From contig CP119308.1 in assembly GCA_029203165.1 (NCBI GenBank), positions 3,348,001 to 3,412,000 of the forward strand: a stretch of DNA of 64,000 nt, in the 5' to 3' direction. Shown one piece after another: positions 51,193 through 59,476 of this stretch. The translations under genes and the position numbers were made by a program. Source of the stretch: Candidatus Microbacterium colombiense. GTDB lineage: Bacteria > Actinomycetota > Actinomycetes > Actinomycetales > Microbacteriaceae. Below the pieces are notes generated by a model. That model was given only the letters and a program-made list of their open reading frames with translations. It made no database searches and was not told where the DNA came from. How positions within the stretch are numbered: position 1 is the stretch's first letter; every line of letters starts with the position of its first letter.

Positions 51193-52317
51193 TCAGCGGG
51201 CGAGCGCGGGGGCGGCGAAGGCGGAGATGTCGTCGGTCGTCTCGCCGTCCAGTGCGAGCTCGGCCAGGATCCGACCGAACGCCGGGGTGAACTTGAAGCC
51301 GTGTCCAGCCGACAGCGCGACGATGATGTCGGGATGCTCCTCCAGCGGACCCAGCACGAATCGGCGGTCGGGGGTGAGCGCGTACTGGCAGGTGACGGTG
51401 CGCAACTCGGGCCCGGCATCCGGAATCAACCCGTGCACGAACTCTCCCAGCTGATCGGCGAGCTCGCGCGAGGGCACGAAGGTGCGCTCGGCGGGCGTCA
51501 TCCGGTTCTCCGACACGTCGCGCGCGGCCTTGACCGTGGGCTCACCGAAGGTCGGGAAGCCGTAGTAGCACTCGTCGTCTTCCCAGATCCACACCGGCAG
51601 CCGGTCGGAGCCGAGCGGCGCCGGGTTTTCCGGACGGAAGTAGGTGACCTGCTCCTGCATGATGTCGAGCGGGATCGCGGCGCCCAGCGGCTCCAGCAGG
51701 GTGTTCGTCCAGGCGTCGGCGGCCACGATGACCTTCGCCGCGCGCACATCGCCGTTCGCGGTGCGCACGATCACGCCTTCACCGTCGGGCACGAGCGCTT
51801 CGACGGCGGTGCGGTCGCGGATGTCGGCGCCGAGCGCACGGGCACGAAGCTGCAGTGTCGCGACCGTGCGCGAGGCATGGGCGATACCGGAGTCGGGCGT
51901 GTAGACGGTCTCGACGTTCTCCGGGACGCGGAACTGCGGCCAGCGCGCGTGCACCTCGGTGGGGGTGAGGAGCTCATGCGGCACGTCGCACTCGGTGAGT
52001 GCGGAGGTGAAATCGGACGCCTTGTACGGTCCGTCGGTGGGGATGAAGATCACGCCGCCCGTGATGGTGAGCAGGCGCTCGCCCGACTCCTGCTCGAGGT
52101 CGGCCCAGTCACGGTAGGCCGACTGCGCGAGACGCACGTACTCGGGGGCGCCGTAGGAGGTGCGCACGATGCGCGAGGTGTCATGCGAGGCTCCGCGCAC
52201 GTGACCGAGTTCGTACTGCTCGAACGCGACGACCCGGGCTCCGCGACGGGCGAGCTGATACGCGGCAGCACTGCCCAGCGCCCCCATCCCGACCACTGCC
52301 ACCTCAAAGCTCTCCAT
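51193..52317 (-). CDS. FAD-dependent amine oxidase (sarcosine/N-methyltryptophan oxidase or fructosyl-amino-acid oxidase type)
   Basis: A 374-residue flavoprotein of the monomeric sarcosine oxidase family. The dinucleotide motif VVGMGALGSAAAYQLARRGARVVAFEQYELGH starts at residue 8, followed by GASHDTSRIVRTSY. A cysteine for covalent FAD attachment lies in VTCQYALTPDRRFVLG and the C-terminal GHGFKFTPAFGRILAELALDG closes the fold. Length (about 375) fits monomeric sarcosine oxidase, N-methyltryptophan oxidase and the bacterial fructosyl-amino-acid oxidases, which are hard to separate by eye. It is the first gene of the operon with the Dpp-like transporter, so the transporter likely delivers its substrate. 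Confidence 0.9.
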   Translation of the reverse strand: MESFEVAVVGMGALGSAAAYQLARRGARVVAFEQYELGHVRGASHDTSRIVRTSYGAPEYVRLAQSAYRDWADLEQESGERLLTITGGVIFIPTDGPYKASDFTSALTECDVPHELLTPTEVHARWPQFRVPENVETVYTPDSGIAHASRTVATLQLRARALGADIRDRTAVEALVPDGEGVIVRTANGDVRAAKVIVAADAWTNTLLEPLGAAIPLDIMQEQVTYFRPENPAPLGSDRLPVWIWEDDECYYGFPTFGEPTVKAARDVSENRMTPAERTFVPSRELADQLGEFVHGLIPDAGPELRTVTCQYALTPDRRFVLGPLEEHPDIIVALSAGHGFKFTPAFGRILAELALDGETTDDISAFAAPALAR

Positions 52318-52623
52318 GACGCTCCATCCCTGTCGTGTTGTGTGCGATAGCTCAGTGTGGACATCGCCACCCTCCGTCAGCCATGGGTCGACAACCCATG
52401 TCGAGGCGACATGAGTGTGTGGTGCACACGGTGCCGGCGAGGCGCGGCGACCGGGAGGGGAGGCGGACCGGGTTCGGGTCGGTCGCCCTCAGTCTCGCCG
52501 ATGCCGGGCCGCCGCCGCGCACGACGCACTGTCACGGCGCACGACCGTTGTCAATCCCGTGGCCCCGGTTCGCGCGCGATGGAAAGGTGGCTGTTCCATC
52601 GACCTTCGACGAGAGGAAACGCC
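52318..52623. other. Divergent intergenic region, 306 bp
   Basis: It holds the promoters of the amine oxidase (minus) and CsbD (plus) genes. Two adjacent perfect inverted repeats are described separately (52382-52412). The CsbD side has GAGAGG as a ribosome-binding site. No further gene is supported. Confidence 0.7.
52382..52412. promoter_or_regulatory. Double inverted repeat, candidate operator of the amine oxidase operon
   Basis: CATGGGT-CGACA-ACCCATG (52382-52400) runs directly into ATGTCG-AGG-CGACAT (52398-52412). Both are perfect inverted repeats and lie 65-95 bp upstream of the oxidase start. The binding regulator is not encoded next to it. Confidence 0.5.
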
Positions 52624-52830
52624 ATGAGCGCTGCAGATGACATCAAGAACGCCGCCGAGAAGGCAGCAGGCAAGGTCAAGGAGAGCGTCGGGAAGGTCAC
52701 CGACAACGAGAAGCTCGAGGCCGAGGGCCGAGCAGATCAGGTCAAGGCCTCCGCGAAGCAGGCCGGACAGAATGTGAAGGACGCCGCCGAGAAGACCGGC
52801 GACAACGTCCGAGACGCATTCAAGGAGTGA
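52624..52830 (+). CDS. CsbD-family stress protein
   Basis: A 68-residue hydrophilic, Lys/Ala/Glu-rich protein of the CsbD family (general-stress genes in Bacillus). It shows DDIKNAAEKAAGKVKESVGKVTDNEKLEAEGRADQ, the typical CsbD core, and a repeated A-x-x-A-G-x-N/K-V-K pattern. It is likely cytoplasmic and natively flexible. ATG at 52624 follows GAGAGG. The last codons are part of a 16-bp hairpin arm. Confidence 0.92.
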   Translation: MSAADDIKNAAEKAAGKVKESVGKVTDNEKLEAEGRADQVKASAKQAGQNVKDAAEKTGDNVRDAFKE

Positions 52831-52864
52831 GACTCTCGCCGGTGGCGGGTCTCACTCCTTGAAT
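52818..52864. terminator. Terminator hairpin overlapping the end of the CsbD gene
   Basis: Perfect 16-bp arms at 52818-52833 and 52849-52864 (ATTCAAGGAGTGAGAC and its complement) with a 15-nt GC-rich loop. The 5' arm includes the last codons and stop of the CsbD gene. Confidence 0.75.
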
Positions 52865-52878
52865 CTCGGTTCAGGAGG

Positions 52879-52901
52879 GGGACCCGCCTCTGGCGGGTCC
52901 C
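52879..52901. terminator. Second hairpin, probable bidirectional terminator
   Basis: GGGACCCGCC-TCT-GGCGGGTCCC: a perfect 10-bp stem with a 3-nt loop between the convergent CsbD and small membrane-protein genes. Confidence 0.75.
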
Positions 52902-52911
52902 ACGACTGAGG

Positions 52912-53076
52912 TCAGACCTTGCGGCTCCCGGTGATTGCCCGGATCAACCAGGCGATCACGGCGATGGCCAGCAGGACCAATCCGACCCACAGCAGGAACT
53001 GCAGCGACTGGACGAGTCCGCCGGTGATCGCGAGGATCACAGCGATGACGATGACGATGATGAGGAGGATGTTCAT
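52912..53076 (-). CDS. Small membrane protein (54 residues), unknown
   Basis: A 54-residue protein with two hydrophobic segments separated by a short turn (MNILLIIVIVIAVILAITGG and FLLWVGLVLLAIAVIAWLI) and a basic end RAITGSRKV. It is preceded by AAGGGAAG as a ribosome-binding site. The codon pattern and clear two-helix layout support a real gene. It is near CsbD and Rho-N-like genes, so a stress role is possible. I know no named family for it. Confidence 0.75.
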   Translation of the reverse strand: MNILLIIVIVIAVILAITGGLVQSLQFLLWVGLVLLAIAVIAWLIRAITGSRKV

Positions 53077-53200
53077 CGGTCTTCCCTTCTATGTGGGGCA
53101 GGTCGCCCCGATTGCAGTTCCTCACGCTAGCGGCGGCCATCCGTTCCACCGAGGGGGTTGACGAGGACACCTCCGAGATGCCAAAGGAAGGGCGAAGGCA

Positions 53201-53467
53201 ATGCCAGGACGTCGGAGCAACTCTCTGAAGGACCCCGAACTCTACGAGGAGCTCCGCGACGATGGAGCATCGAAGGAGAAGGCGGCGCGCATCTCCAACG
53301 CCGCCGCGAGAGACGGACGCAGTGCCGTCGGACGCCGCGGCGGAGAGCACGGCGACTATGAGGACTGGACGGTCGCCGAGCTGCGCGCACGGGCGAAGGA
53401 GCTCGGCCTGAGCGGCTACAGCGGTCTGCGCAAGGCCCAGCTGATCTCCGCGCTCCGAGACCACTAG
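53201..53467 (+). CDS. Rho termination factor N-terminal-like (SAP-like) small protein
   Basis: An 88-residue basic protein. The N-terminal half (RRSNSLKDPELYEELRDDGASKEKAARISNAAAR) is a conserved actinobacterial pattern, and the C-terminal WTVAELRARAKELGLSGYSGLRKAQLISALRD is a Rho_N/SAP-like nucleic-acid-binding helix pair. A GGAAGGGCGAAGG tract precedes the ATG. Binding of DNA or RNA is expected; function unknown. The next gene follows after 8 bp. Confidence 0.88.
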   Translation: MPGRRSNSLKDPELYEELRDDGASKEKAARISNAAARDGRSAVGRRGGEHGDYEDWTVAELRARAKELGLSGYSGLRKAQLISALRDH

Positions 53468-53475
53468 GTACGGCG

Positions 53476-54573
53476 ATGGCGCGATTCGGCATCGAGGAGG
53501 AGTTCGTCCTGCTCGATGAGCAGGCGCTGGTGCCGGTCGCGATCCCCGACGCGGCGAGGGACGACCTCGCCGCGCGGGCGGCCTCGGGGCGCATCATGGC
53601 GGAGTACCTCACCTGCCAGGTCGAGTGCGCGACCGATCCGATCCTGACGCGAGACGAGGGGCTCCGGCAGCTCCAGCATCTGCGGGGACTGCTGGGCGCC
53701 CATGCCGCACGAGACGGCGCGGTCGTCGCCGCATCCGGCACGCCCTTCGCCTCCACCCGGGTGCTCGCCGTGTCGACGTCCGCCCACTACGACGCGGTCG
53801 CCGAGCATCTCGCCCACATCAGTCGCGGGCATGAGGTCAACGGGCTGCACGTGCACGTCGAAGTGCCGGATGCCGCCGAACGCGTACCCGCGATCAACCG
53901 CGTGCGCGGCTGGCTCCCCACCCTCCTCGCCCTCACGGGCAACAGCCCGTTCTTCGACGGCCTCGACTCGGGGTACGCGAGCTGGCGCAGCATCGTCATC
54001 CGCCGCCTCCCCTCGTCGTGGAGCCCTCCCCTGTTCCACGACCTCGACGACTACCGCGCCCGCGTCGACCGGCTCCTCGCACTGGAAGCGATCGGCGACA
54101 CGGCGTCGCTGTCGTGGGCCGCGCGCATCTCGGAGCGCTTCCCGACCGTCGAGGTGCGGGTGTTCGACGCGCAGCTGCACCCGGAGGAGACGATGTTCGC
54201 CGCTGCGCTCTGCCGCGCGATCGTCGCCACGACGGATGCCGCGATGTCGAGCGCCGGCGTCGACGACATCGACGCGGCGCTCTGGGTCGCTGCCCGGCGG
54301 GGCATGGATGCGCGGATCATCGACCCGACCACCGACGGGGTGACGGATGCCTGGACGGCCGCGACCCGACTGCGCGACGCCGTGCGTCCGGCTCTGGACG
54401 AACTCGGCGACCTGGCGTTCGTGGATGAGCATCTCGCCCGCATCCGCACAGGGGGAACCGGTGCGGAACGACAGCGCCGTGCGTTCGCGGAGGCGGGTCT
54501 CGAGGGGCTGCGGTCGCTGTACCGCCGGGGTGCTCCGGACACGGGCGAGACGTCGCATCCGGGGGCACCGTGA
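53476..54573 (+). CDS. Carboxylate-amine ligase, YbdK family (glutamate-cysteine ligase type 2)
   Basis: A 365-residue ATP-dependent ligase of the GCS2/YbdK family. Motifs: ARFGIEEEFVLLDEQ at the start, EYLTCQVECATDP, HEVNGLHVHVEVPD, GNSPFFDGLDSGYASWRS and FPTVEVRVFDAQLHPEETMFAAALCRA. YbdK has weak glutamate-cysteine ligase activity in vitro; the true substrate is unclear. Actinobacteria use mycothiol rather than glutathione, so a side function is likely. It may be co-transcribed with the preceding gene. Confidence 0.9.
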   Translation: MARFGIEEEFVLLDEQALVPVAIPDAARDDLAARAASGRIMAEYLTCQVECATDPILTRDEGLRQLQHLRGLLGAHAARDGAVVAASGTPFASTRVLAVSTSAHYDAVAEHLAHISRGHEVNGLHVHVEVPDAAERVPAINRVRGWLPTLLALTGNSPFFDGLDSGYASWRSIVIRRLPSSWSPPLFHDLDDYRARVDRLLALEAIGDTASLSWAARISERFPTVEVRVFDAQLHPEETMFAAALCRAIVATTDAAMSSAGVDDIDAALWVAARRGMDARIIDPTTDGVTDAWTAATRLRDAVRPALDELGDLAFVDEHLARIRTGGTGAERQRRAFAEAGLEGLRSLYRRGAPDTGETSHPGAP

Positions 54574-54672
54574 TCGCCCGGTGGGGATTTGTGACCATCG
54601 CGAGACCCGTGCCGCGGGGATAGGTTTGCCCGTGATGCTCCGGCTGCTTTCGGCCGGGCGACGGGGGGCGGC

Positions 54673-56877
54673 ATGCAGGATTCACGAACGGCGACACAGG
54701 TGTACGGGCCGCCGCGGGCGATCACACTCGCCTTCGACGAACCGGAGCCGGCGATCGCCTACGCGGTGCCCGTCGCGGCGATGACGGTCGTGGCCGCCGC
54801 AGCGGTGTTCACGGCCCTGGCAGGTGACCTGGTGATCGCGAACGGCGAGGCCACGGCGCTCGCTGTCGACTCCGGCATGCTCCTCGGCATCATGATCCTC
54901 GCTGTCGCCGCATCCCTGGCGCAGGGATTCGGTCTCACTGCCGCGACGCTGGCGATCATCGCCCGTGTGGACGGTGGCCGCCTGACGGCACGCGGCGCGT
55001 GGTCCGGTGCGCTACGACGCCCCGGCAGTGTGCTGCTCGCGGCCGGATGCACTCTCGCACTCGCCGTCGTCGTGGTCGCACTCGCGGCGTGGGTTCTCCC
55101 CGCGATGCCCGTCGTCGCACTCGCCTCGCTCGTCGCACTGTTCGCTCTGGGTATCGTCGCCGCTCCGCTGCTGTTGGCATGGCCGCTGGTCGTGGCGCGA
55201 CGACAGCGAGTCGGCGCCGCGCTCGCCTGGGCCTGGCGCTCACCGAAGGCTTTCCTCGGACAGTCGATCGAGCCGCTCGGCAGTCCGAGGTTCGCCGTCG
55301 TCGTCACCGTCATCCTCACCGGCATCCTCTCGTTCGGCATCTCCTGGCTGGGCGGGCTTCTTCCGAGCGGATGGTGGACGCCCGTCGTGGGTGTCGCGCT
55401 CGGGCTCGTACCGGCGGCTCTGACCCAGCTGCTGCTCGTCGGCGTCGCGGTGCGCGGCGTGGCGGCCCGGCTCGCCGGCCCCATCCACACCGATCCCATC
55501 CACGCTGACGCCATCCACGCTGACGCCGCAGCGCGTCCCGCGGCCGCCCGGCGCGGCGGCGCGTTGGCCGGCATCGGCGTGCTCCTCGTCCCCGCGATCG
55601 CCGCCGGTGCTCTCATCGCCGTCAATCCCTGGCAGGTTCCCGCCTTCGCCGCGGCCGACGTCAAGCGAGTCTGGAAGTCGTCGCAGATCGTCGCGTGGGA
55701 CGGTGGCACCGTGGTTCTGTCACGGTTGGCGGGCCAAGACGCCCAGGCTCGCATCTGCACGGGTGAGACCTGCGGCCCCGAGCACGAGATGCGTTCGGTG
55801 CTGCCGACGGCCATCGCGCCCGCCGGCGGCGGGGTGCTGTCTGCGAGCTGGTTCCCGCTCGAAGGCGCCGATCCTCAAACGGGGAGCTACGAACTGCGGG
55901 TGACGCACAGCACACCGGATGCGCTCGCGCGCTGGTCTGATCCTCTCGACGACGACGCGTCCGATGCCGAGAAGTGGGAGGCGTGGCACGGTCTTCCCGG
56001 CGAAGCCCGCGTGCTCGGGAGCGTGGATGCGACGTTCGAATCCGGACAGTCCGTCTTCGCGCGCGACAACGAGTCGCGCATGGTCGTCGCCGTCGACACC
56101 AGTGCCGAGAGGCCGGTCATCGCATCGGCAGTGCGTCCCGAAGGCCGCGATGCGACGCTGGCCGTCGACTTCTGCGCGGATGCCGAATGCACGCAGAGCA
56201 CGCGCACCTCGCTTCCCCTGCAGTGGGGATCCTGGAACACGAATCAGACGACTCTCGACGTCGCCGCCTCTGCCGACGGGCGATCCGCGGTCGTCACGCT
56301 GGTCGATGCCGCCGGTGAGGACGGCGCGATCCCGTTGCGCGTCCTCACCGCCACGACGGATGGAGACTGGACCACCGAGGCTCTCGATGCCGATGTGCCC
56401 GGCGACGCGCTCACCGACCTCGACACGACCTACGGTGCCCAGGTCACGCGGGGGGCCGATGGCCTCCCCATCATCCTGTTCCGCGCCGCCGAGCGGGCAG
56501 GTCTCCGGCTCTTCTCCTGCACGGATGCCGCGTGCAGCACCGCCGAGTTCACCGACATCGTGCCGGGGAGCGCGCTGCTGCACACCCCTGCGCTCGCGCT
56601 CGATGCGACGGGGCGTCCGCTGATCGGCGTCATCGATGAGGATGCCGCTGTGGCGCTGCTCTCGTGCACCGACGTCGCCTGTGTGACCCGCACGACGACG
56701 CCGCTGACCGGCACCGTTCCGACTGAACTCGGCTTCACCGACAGCTTCTCCCTCGCTCTCGACGAGAGCGATCACCCCCTCATCGCCGTCGGAGCTCGAC
56801 GCACAGGGGCGGCTTCTCCGTCCACATCCAGCGGCACGATCCTCACCTGCGCGACAGTCAGATGCGGCGCTCCCTGA
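54673..56877 (+). CDS. Large membrane protein with extracytoplasmic beta-propeller-like repeats
   Basis: A 734-residue protein. Residues about 25-315 contain some seven membrane helices with a DUF-like bundle (VVAAAAVFTALAG ... GVLLVPAIAAGALIAV). The rest (about 330-734) looks like an extracytoplasmic beta-rich domain. It has five C-x4-C pairs (CTGETC, CADAEC, CTDAAC, CTDVAC, CATVRC), each following a hydrophobic strand, as in propeller blades closed by a disulfide. A short HADAIHADA repeat lies at the membrane boundary. I do not recognise the full-length family; a signalling or sensing role at the cell surface is a guess. Confidence 0.75.
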   Translation: MQDSRTATQVYGPPRAITLAFDEPEPAIAYAVPVAAMTVVAAAAVFTALAGDLVIANGEATALAVDSGMLLGIMILAVAASLAQGFGLTAATLAIIARVDGGRLTARGAWSGALRRPGSVLLAAGCTLALAVVVVALAAWVLPAMPVVALASLVALFALGIVAAPLLLAWPLVVARRQRVGAALAWAWRSPKAFLGQSIEPLGSPRFAVVVTVILTGILSFGISWLGGLLPSGWWTPVVGVALGLVPAALTQLLLVGVAVRGVAARLAGPIHTDPIHADAIHADAAARPAAARRGGALAGIGVLLVPAIAAGALIAVNPWQVPAFAAADVKRVWKSSQIVAWDGGTVVLSRLAGQDAQARICTGETCGPEHEMRSVLPTAIAPAGGGVLSASWFPLEGADPQTGSYELRVTHSTPDALARWSDPLDDDASDAEKWEAWHGLPGEARVLGSVDATFESGQSVFARDNESRMVVAVDTSAERPVIASAVRPEGRDATLAVDFCADAECTQSTRTSLPLQWGSWNTNQTTLDVAASADGRSAVVTLVDAAGEDGAIPLRVLTATTDGDWTTEALDADVPGDALTDLDTTYGAQVTRGADGLPIILFRAAERAGLRLFSCTDAACSTAEFTDIVPGSALLHTPALALDATGRPLIGVIDEDAAVALLSCTDVACVTRTTTPLTGTVPTELGFTDSFSLALDESDHPLIAVGARRTGAASPSTSSGTILTCATVRCGAP

Positions 56878-56930
56878 TCGCACGCCCGATGAGCGGCCCC
56901 CACGTCTGCGGCCGGGGGTAGTGTCGGCCT

Positions 56931-58322
56931 GTGGCATCCTTCGCACCCCTGCAACGACTCGTGATCTCGATCGCGGTGCTCGCCTCGTTCGTGACCTTTC
57001 TCGACGGCACGGTCGTCACCGTCGCGCTTCCGGCGATCAGCGAAGAGCTCGGCGGCGGCATCACGACGCAGCAGTGGGTGGTCGACTCGTACCTCATCAC
57101 GCTGAGCGCCCTGATCCTGCTGGCCGGGTCCGTCTCCGACGCCTACGGCCGAGTGGTCGTGATGCGCGTGGGGTTGATCGCCTTCGGCATCGCCTCGATC
57201 GCGGTCGCCGCGTCGATCGATCCCCTCATGCTGATCATCTCCCGCGCCGCGCAGGGGGCGGCGGGTGCGTTGCTCGTGCCGAGTTCGCTCGCGCTGATCA
57301 CCGCGACGATGCGCGCCGGGGTGCAGGCGAGGGCGATCGGCGTCTGGACGGCGTTCACCACCGGGGCGCAGTTGATCGGCCCTCTGCTGGGCGGACTGTT
57401 CGTCGACTACCTGTCGTGGCGGTTCGTGTTCCTCATCAACGTCATCCCGATCGGCATCACACTGATGCTGCTCGCGCGGCTCCGTCTGCCGGAGCATCCG
57501 CGCGGCGCCCGCGTCGACTGGTGGAGCGGCGCCCTGTGCGCGATCGGACTCGGTGCGGTCGTATTCGCGCTCATCGAGCAGCCGAACCTCGGGTGGGACT
57601 CCCCCGCGATCTGGCTTCCCGGTGTGATCGGAGCGCTGCTGTTCACCTGGTTCCTGCTGCGTCAGCGGCGCTCGGCCGCGCCGCTCATGCCCCTCTGGCT
57701 GTTCCGCGTGCGGGACTTCGGTTGGGGCAACCTCGCGACACTGTTCGTCTACGCCGCCCTGTCGCTGAACGGCTTCGTGATCGGCGTCTACCTGCAGCAG
57801 GGCGCCGGTCTCTCGGCGACGGCCGCCGGCCTCGCGAGCCTGCCCATGACCATCCTGATGATCCTCGTGAGCTCGCGCGCCGGTCAGTGGGCGGGGCGGT
57901 TCGGGCCGCGCATCTTCATGACGGTCGGTCCTCTGCTCATGGCGGCCGGTGCGCTGCTGCTGCTCTTCGTCACGACAGACTTCTCGTACTGGTGGCAGGT
58001 GCTGCCGGCGATGATCGTGATGGGCCTCGGGCTTTCCCTCACGGTCGCCCCGCTCACGGCCGCGATCCTGGGGGCCATCGACGAGAGCCACTCCGGCATC
58101 GCCTCGGCCGTGAACAACGCGATCGCCCGTGTCGCAGGTCTGCTGGTCGTCGCTATGCTCTCCACGATCGTCGGCGGCGCGCTCGACCTCGACGGCTTCC
58201 ACAACGCCGCGTGGGTGACCGCCTCCCTGCTGGTGCTGGGCGGCATCGTGTCGTGGATCGGCATCCGCCGCAATCCGATCGAGACGCCCGGCGCGGTGGC
58301 GCCGGTCCCGGCCGGCTCCTGA
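56931..58322 (+). CDS. MFS multidrug exporter, DHA2 type (14 helices)
   Basis: A 463-residue major-facilitator transporter of the DHA2 (EmrB/QacA-like) group. Motif C region LLVPSSLALITATM and GVWTAFTTGAQLIGPLLGGLFVDYLSWRFVFLINVIP are typical, and the N-terminus VISIAVLASFVTFLDGTVVTVALPAISEELG has the motif D1 aspartate. GTG start at 56931; no earlier start fits. Proton-driven drug or metabolite export is the family role. It stands alone and no adjacent regulator was found on its side. Confidence 0.93.
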   Translation: MASFAPLQRLVISIAVLASFVTFLDGTVVTVALPAISEELGGGITTQQWVVDSYLITLSALILLAGSVSDAYGRVVVMRVGLIAFGIASIAVAASIDPLMLIISRAAQGAAGALLVPSSLALITATMRAGVQARAIGVWTAFTTGAQLIGPLLGGLFVDYLSWRFVFLINVIPIGITLMLLARLRLPEHPRGARVDWWSGALCAIGLGAVVFALIEQPNLGWDSPAIWLPGVIGALLFTWFLLRQRRSAAPLMPLWLFRVRDFGWGNLATLFVYAALSLNGFVIGVYLQQGAGLSATAAGLASLPMTILMILVSSRAGQWAGRFGPRIFMTVGPLLMAAGALLLLFVTTDFSYWWQVLPAMIVMGLGLSLTVAPLTAAILGAIDESHSGIASAVNNAIARVAGLLVVAMLSTIVGGALDLDGFHNAAWVTASLLVLGGIVSWIGIRRNPIETPGAVAPVPAGS

Positions 58323-58351
58323 CTCGCGCCGGGAGCCGACCGGGAGCGGTC
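58313..58351. terminator. Probable bidirectional terminator
   Basis: CGGCTCC (58313-58319) pairs with GGAGCCG (58332-58338), and GACCG-GGAG-CGGTC (58338-58351) forms a second small hairpin. They lie between the convergent MFS gene and the 58350 membrane-protein gene. Confidence 0.45.
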
Positions 58352-59399
58352 AGACGGTCGCAGGTTCGGAGGTCGCGGGGGTGACCGTCTCGGTCACGAC
58401 CGGTCGACGAGCCGCTCGGGCATGACCGAGGGCGGCGAGCAGGAGTCCGCCGACCGCCCAGCACCCGAGCACGAGCCAGGGCATCGTGGCGTCGGCGCTC
58501 GGGAAGTAGGAGAGGTCACGCACGAGCGTGGCTGCCGCTCCGGGCGGGAACCACTGCCCGACCGCTCCCCACCCGCCGGGCAGGAACTGCGCCGGCAGTG
58601 CGGCGCCGGAGATCGGATTCGCGAACAGCATCATCACGACGGGCCCGACGGCGATGCCCGCACGGCCGATCAGCGAGAAGAATCCGATGATCGGAGCGCC
58701 GATCGCGGCGAGCGCGAGCGTGAACGCCGAGGCGTTGAGCCAGAAGTCGCCCTGGATGCTGCCGAACCACCCCTGCAGGATCGACGTGAGCACCACGCCT
58801 CCGACGATCGCGTAGATGACCGTGCCGAGGATCCGTCGAGCGGGCCCCGTCACCAGCAGCGAGACCGCGATACCGCCGAGCATGCCACCCAGCAGCAGGG
58901 GGAAGAACGCCGACGAGAGGAGCATGCCGTTCGCATCGTCTGCGGCATACGGCACGACATCGGTGGTGGTGAGCACCACCGGCGGAGCGTCCGGCCCGGC
59001 GGCGGCCTGGGCCTGTGCCGTGATCGCGGCCTGCAGTGGGGCGGCGAGGGCTGCCACGGGGGCGCCGAGCGCTCCGGCCGCCGACGCGGTGAGCAACTCC
59101 GGCTTCTGGCCGAGCACGATGGCGCCGACGGCCTCGCGGTGCTCGATCGCCGACACCGCATCCGCCCGGTCGTCCACGGCGTCGATCGCGAACAGCCCGT
59201 CCGCCTTCTCGTCGAGGAGGGTCTGGATGCCGTCGACCGCGGCCGCGGGCCCGACGATGACCAGTGGCACGTCCCGCGGCTCGGCTGTGACGGCAGGCCA
59301 GGAGAAGGCCAGGACGATCGCCGTGACCACGGCGGCGAGGCCCAGCGCGATGCCCGTGACACGGGCGATCGGGGTGGGTGCGAGAGCTGTGTCGCTCAT
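58350..59399 (-). CDS. YhgE/Pip-like (ABC-2-type) membrane protein
   Basis: A 349-residue protein with one N-terminal helix (VTGIALGLAAVVTAIVLAFSW), an extracytoplasmic domain of about 140 residues (DVPLVIVGPAAAVDGIQ ...), then five C-terminal helices with LPGGWGAVGQWFPPGAAATLVRDLSYFP, a stretch shared by YhgE/Pip-like ABC-2 proteins. These are thought to export or to help phage entry/type VII systems; the function is unproven. It is divergent from a TetR gene with a clear operator between them, so this is a repressor-controlled efflux-like pair. Confidence 0.82.
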   Translation of the reverse strand: MSDTALAPTPIARVTGIALGLAAVVTAIVLAFSWPAVTAEPRDVPLVIVGPAAAVDGIQTLLDEKADGLFAIDAVDDRADAVSAIEHREAVGAIVLGQKPELLTASAAGALGAPVAALAAPLQAAITAQAQAAAGPDAPPVVLTTTDVVPYAADDANGMLLSSAFFPLLLGGMLGGIAVSLLVTGPARRILGTVIYAIVGGVVLTSILQGWFGSIQGDFWLNASAFTLALAAIGAPIIGFFSLIGRAGIAVGPVVMMLFANPISGAALPAQFLPGGWGAVGQWFPPGAAATLVRDLSYFPSADATMPWLVLGCWAVGGLLLAALGHARAARRPVVTETVTPATSEPATV

Positions 59400-59412
59400 C
59401 AGAACTCCTTAA

Positions 59413-59426
59413 AACGAATGTTCGTT
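59413..59426. promoter_or_regulatory. Candidate TetR operator
   Basis: AACGAA-TG-TTCGTT (59413-59426) is a perfect 6-bp inverted repeat, 14 bp before the start of the membrane-protein gene and 51 bp before the TetR gene. Its AACGAA/TTCGTT form is common for TetR repressors of efflux genes. Confidence 0.65.
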
Positions 59427-59476
59427 CTTTTTACTGAAGAACGATAACACGGCTTTCGTCTCTTTAGAATGGGCGG

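Noticed and set aside
53127..53756. 209-codon minus-strand frame across the Rho-N-like and YbdK genes
   Set aside because: It crosses two well-supported plus-strand genes and has no recognisable domain.
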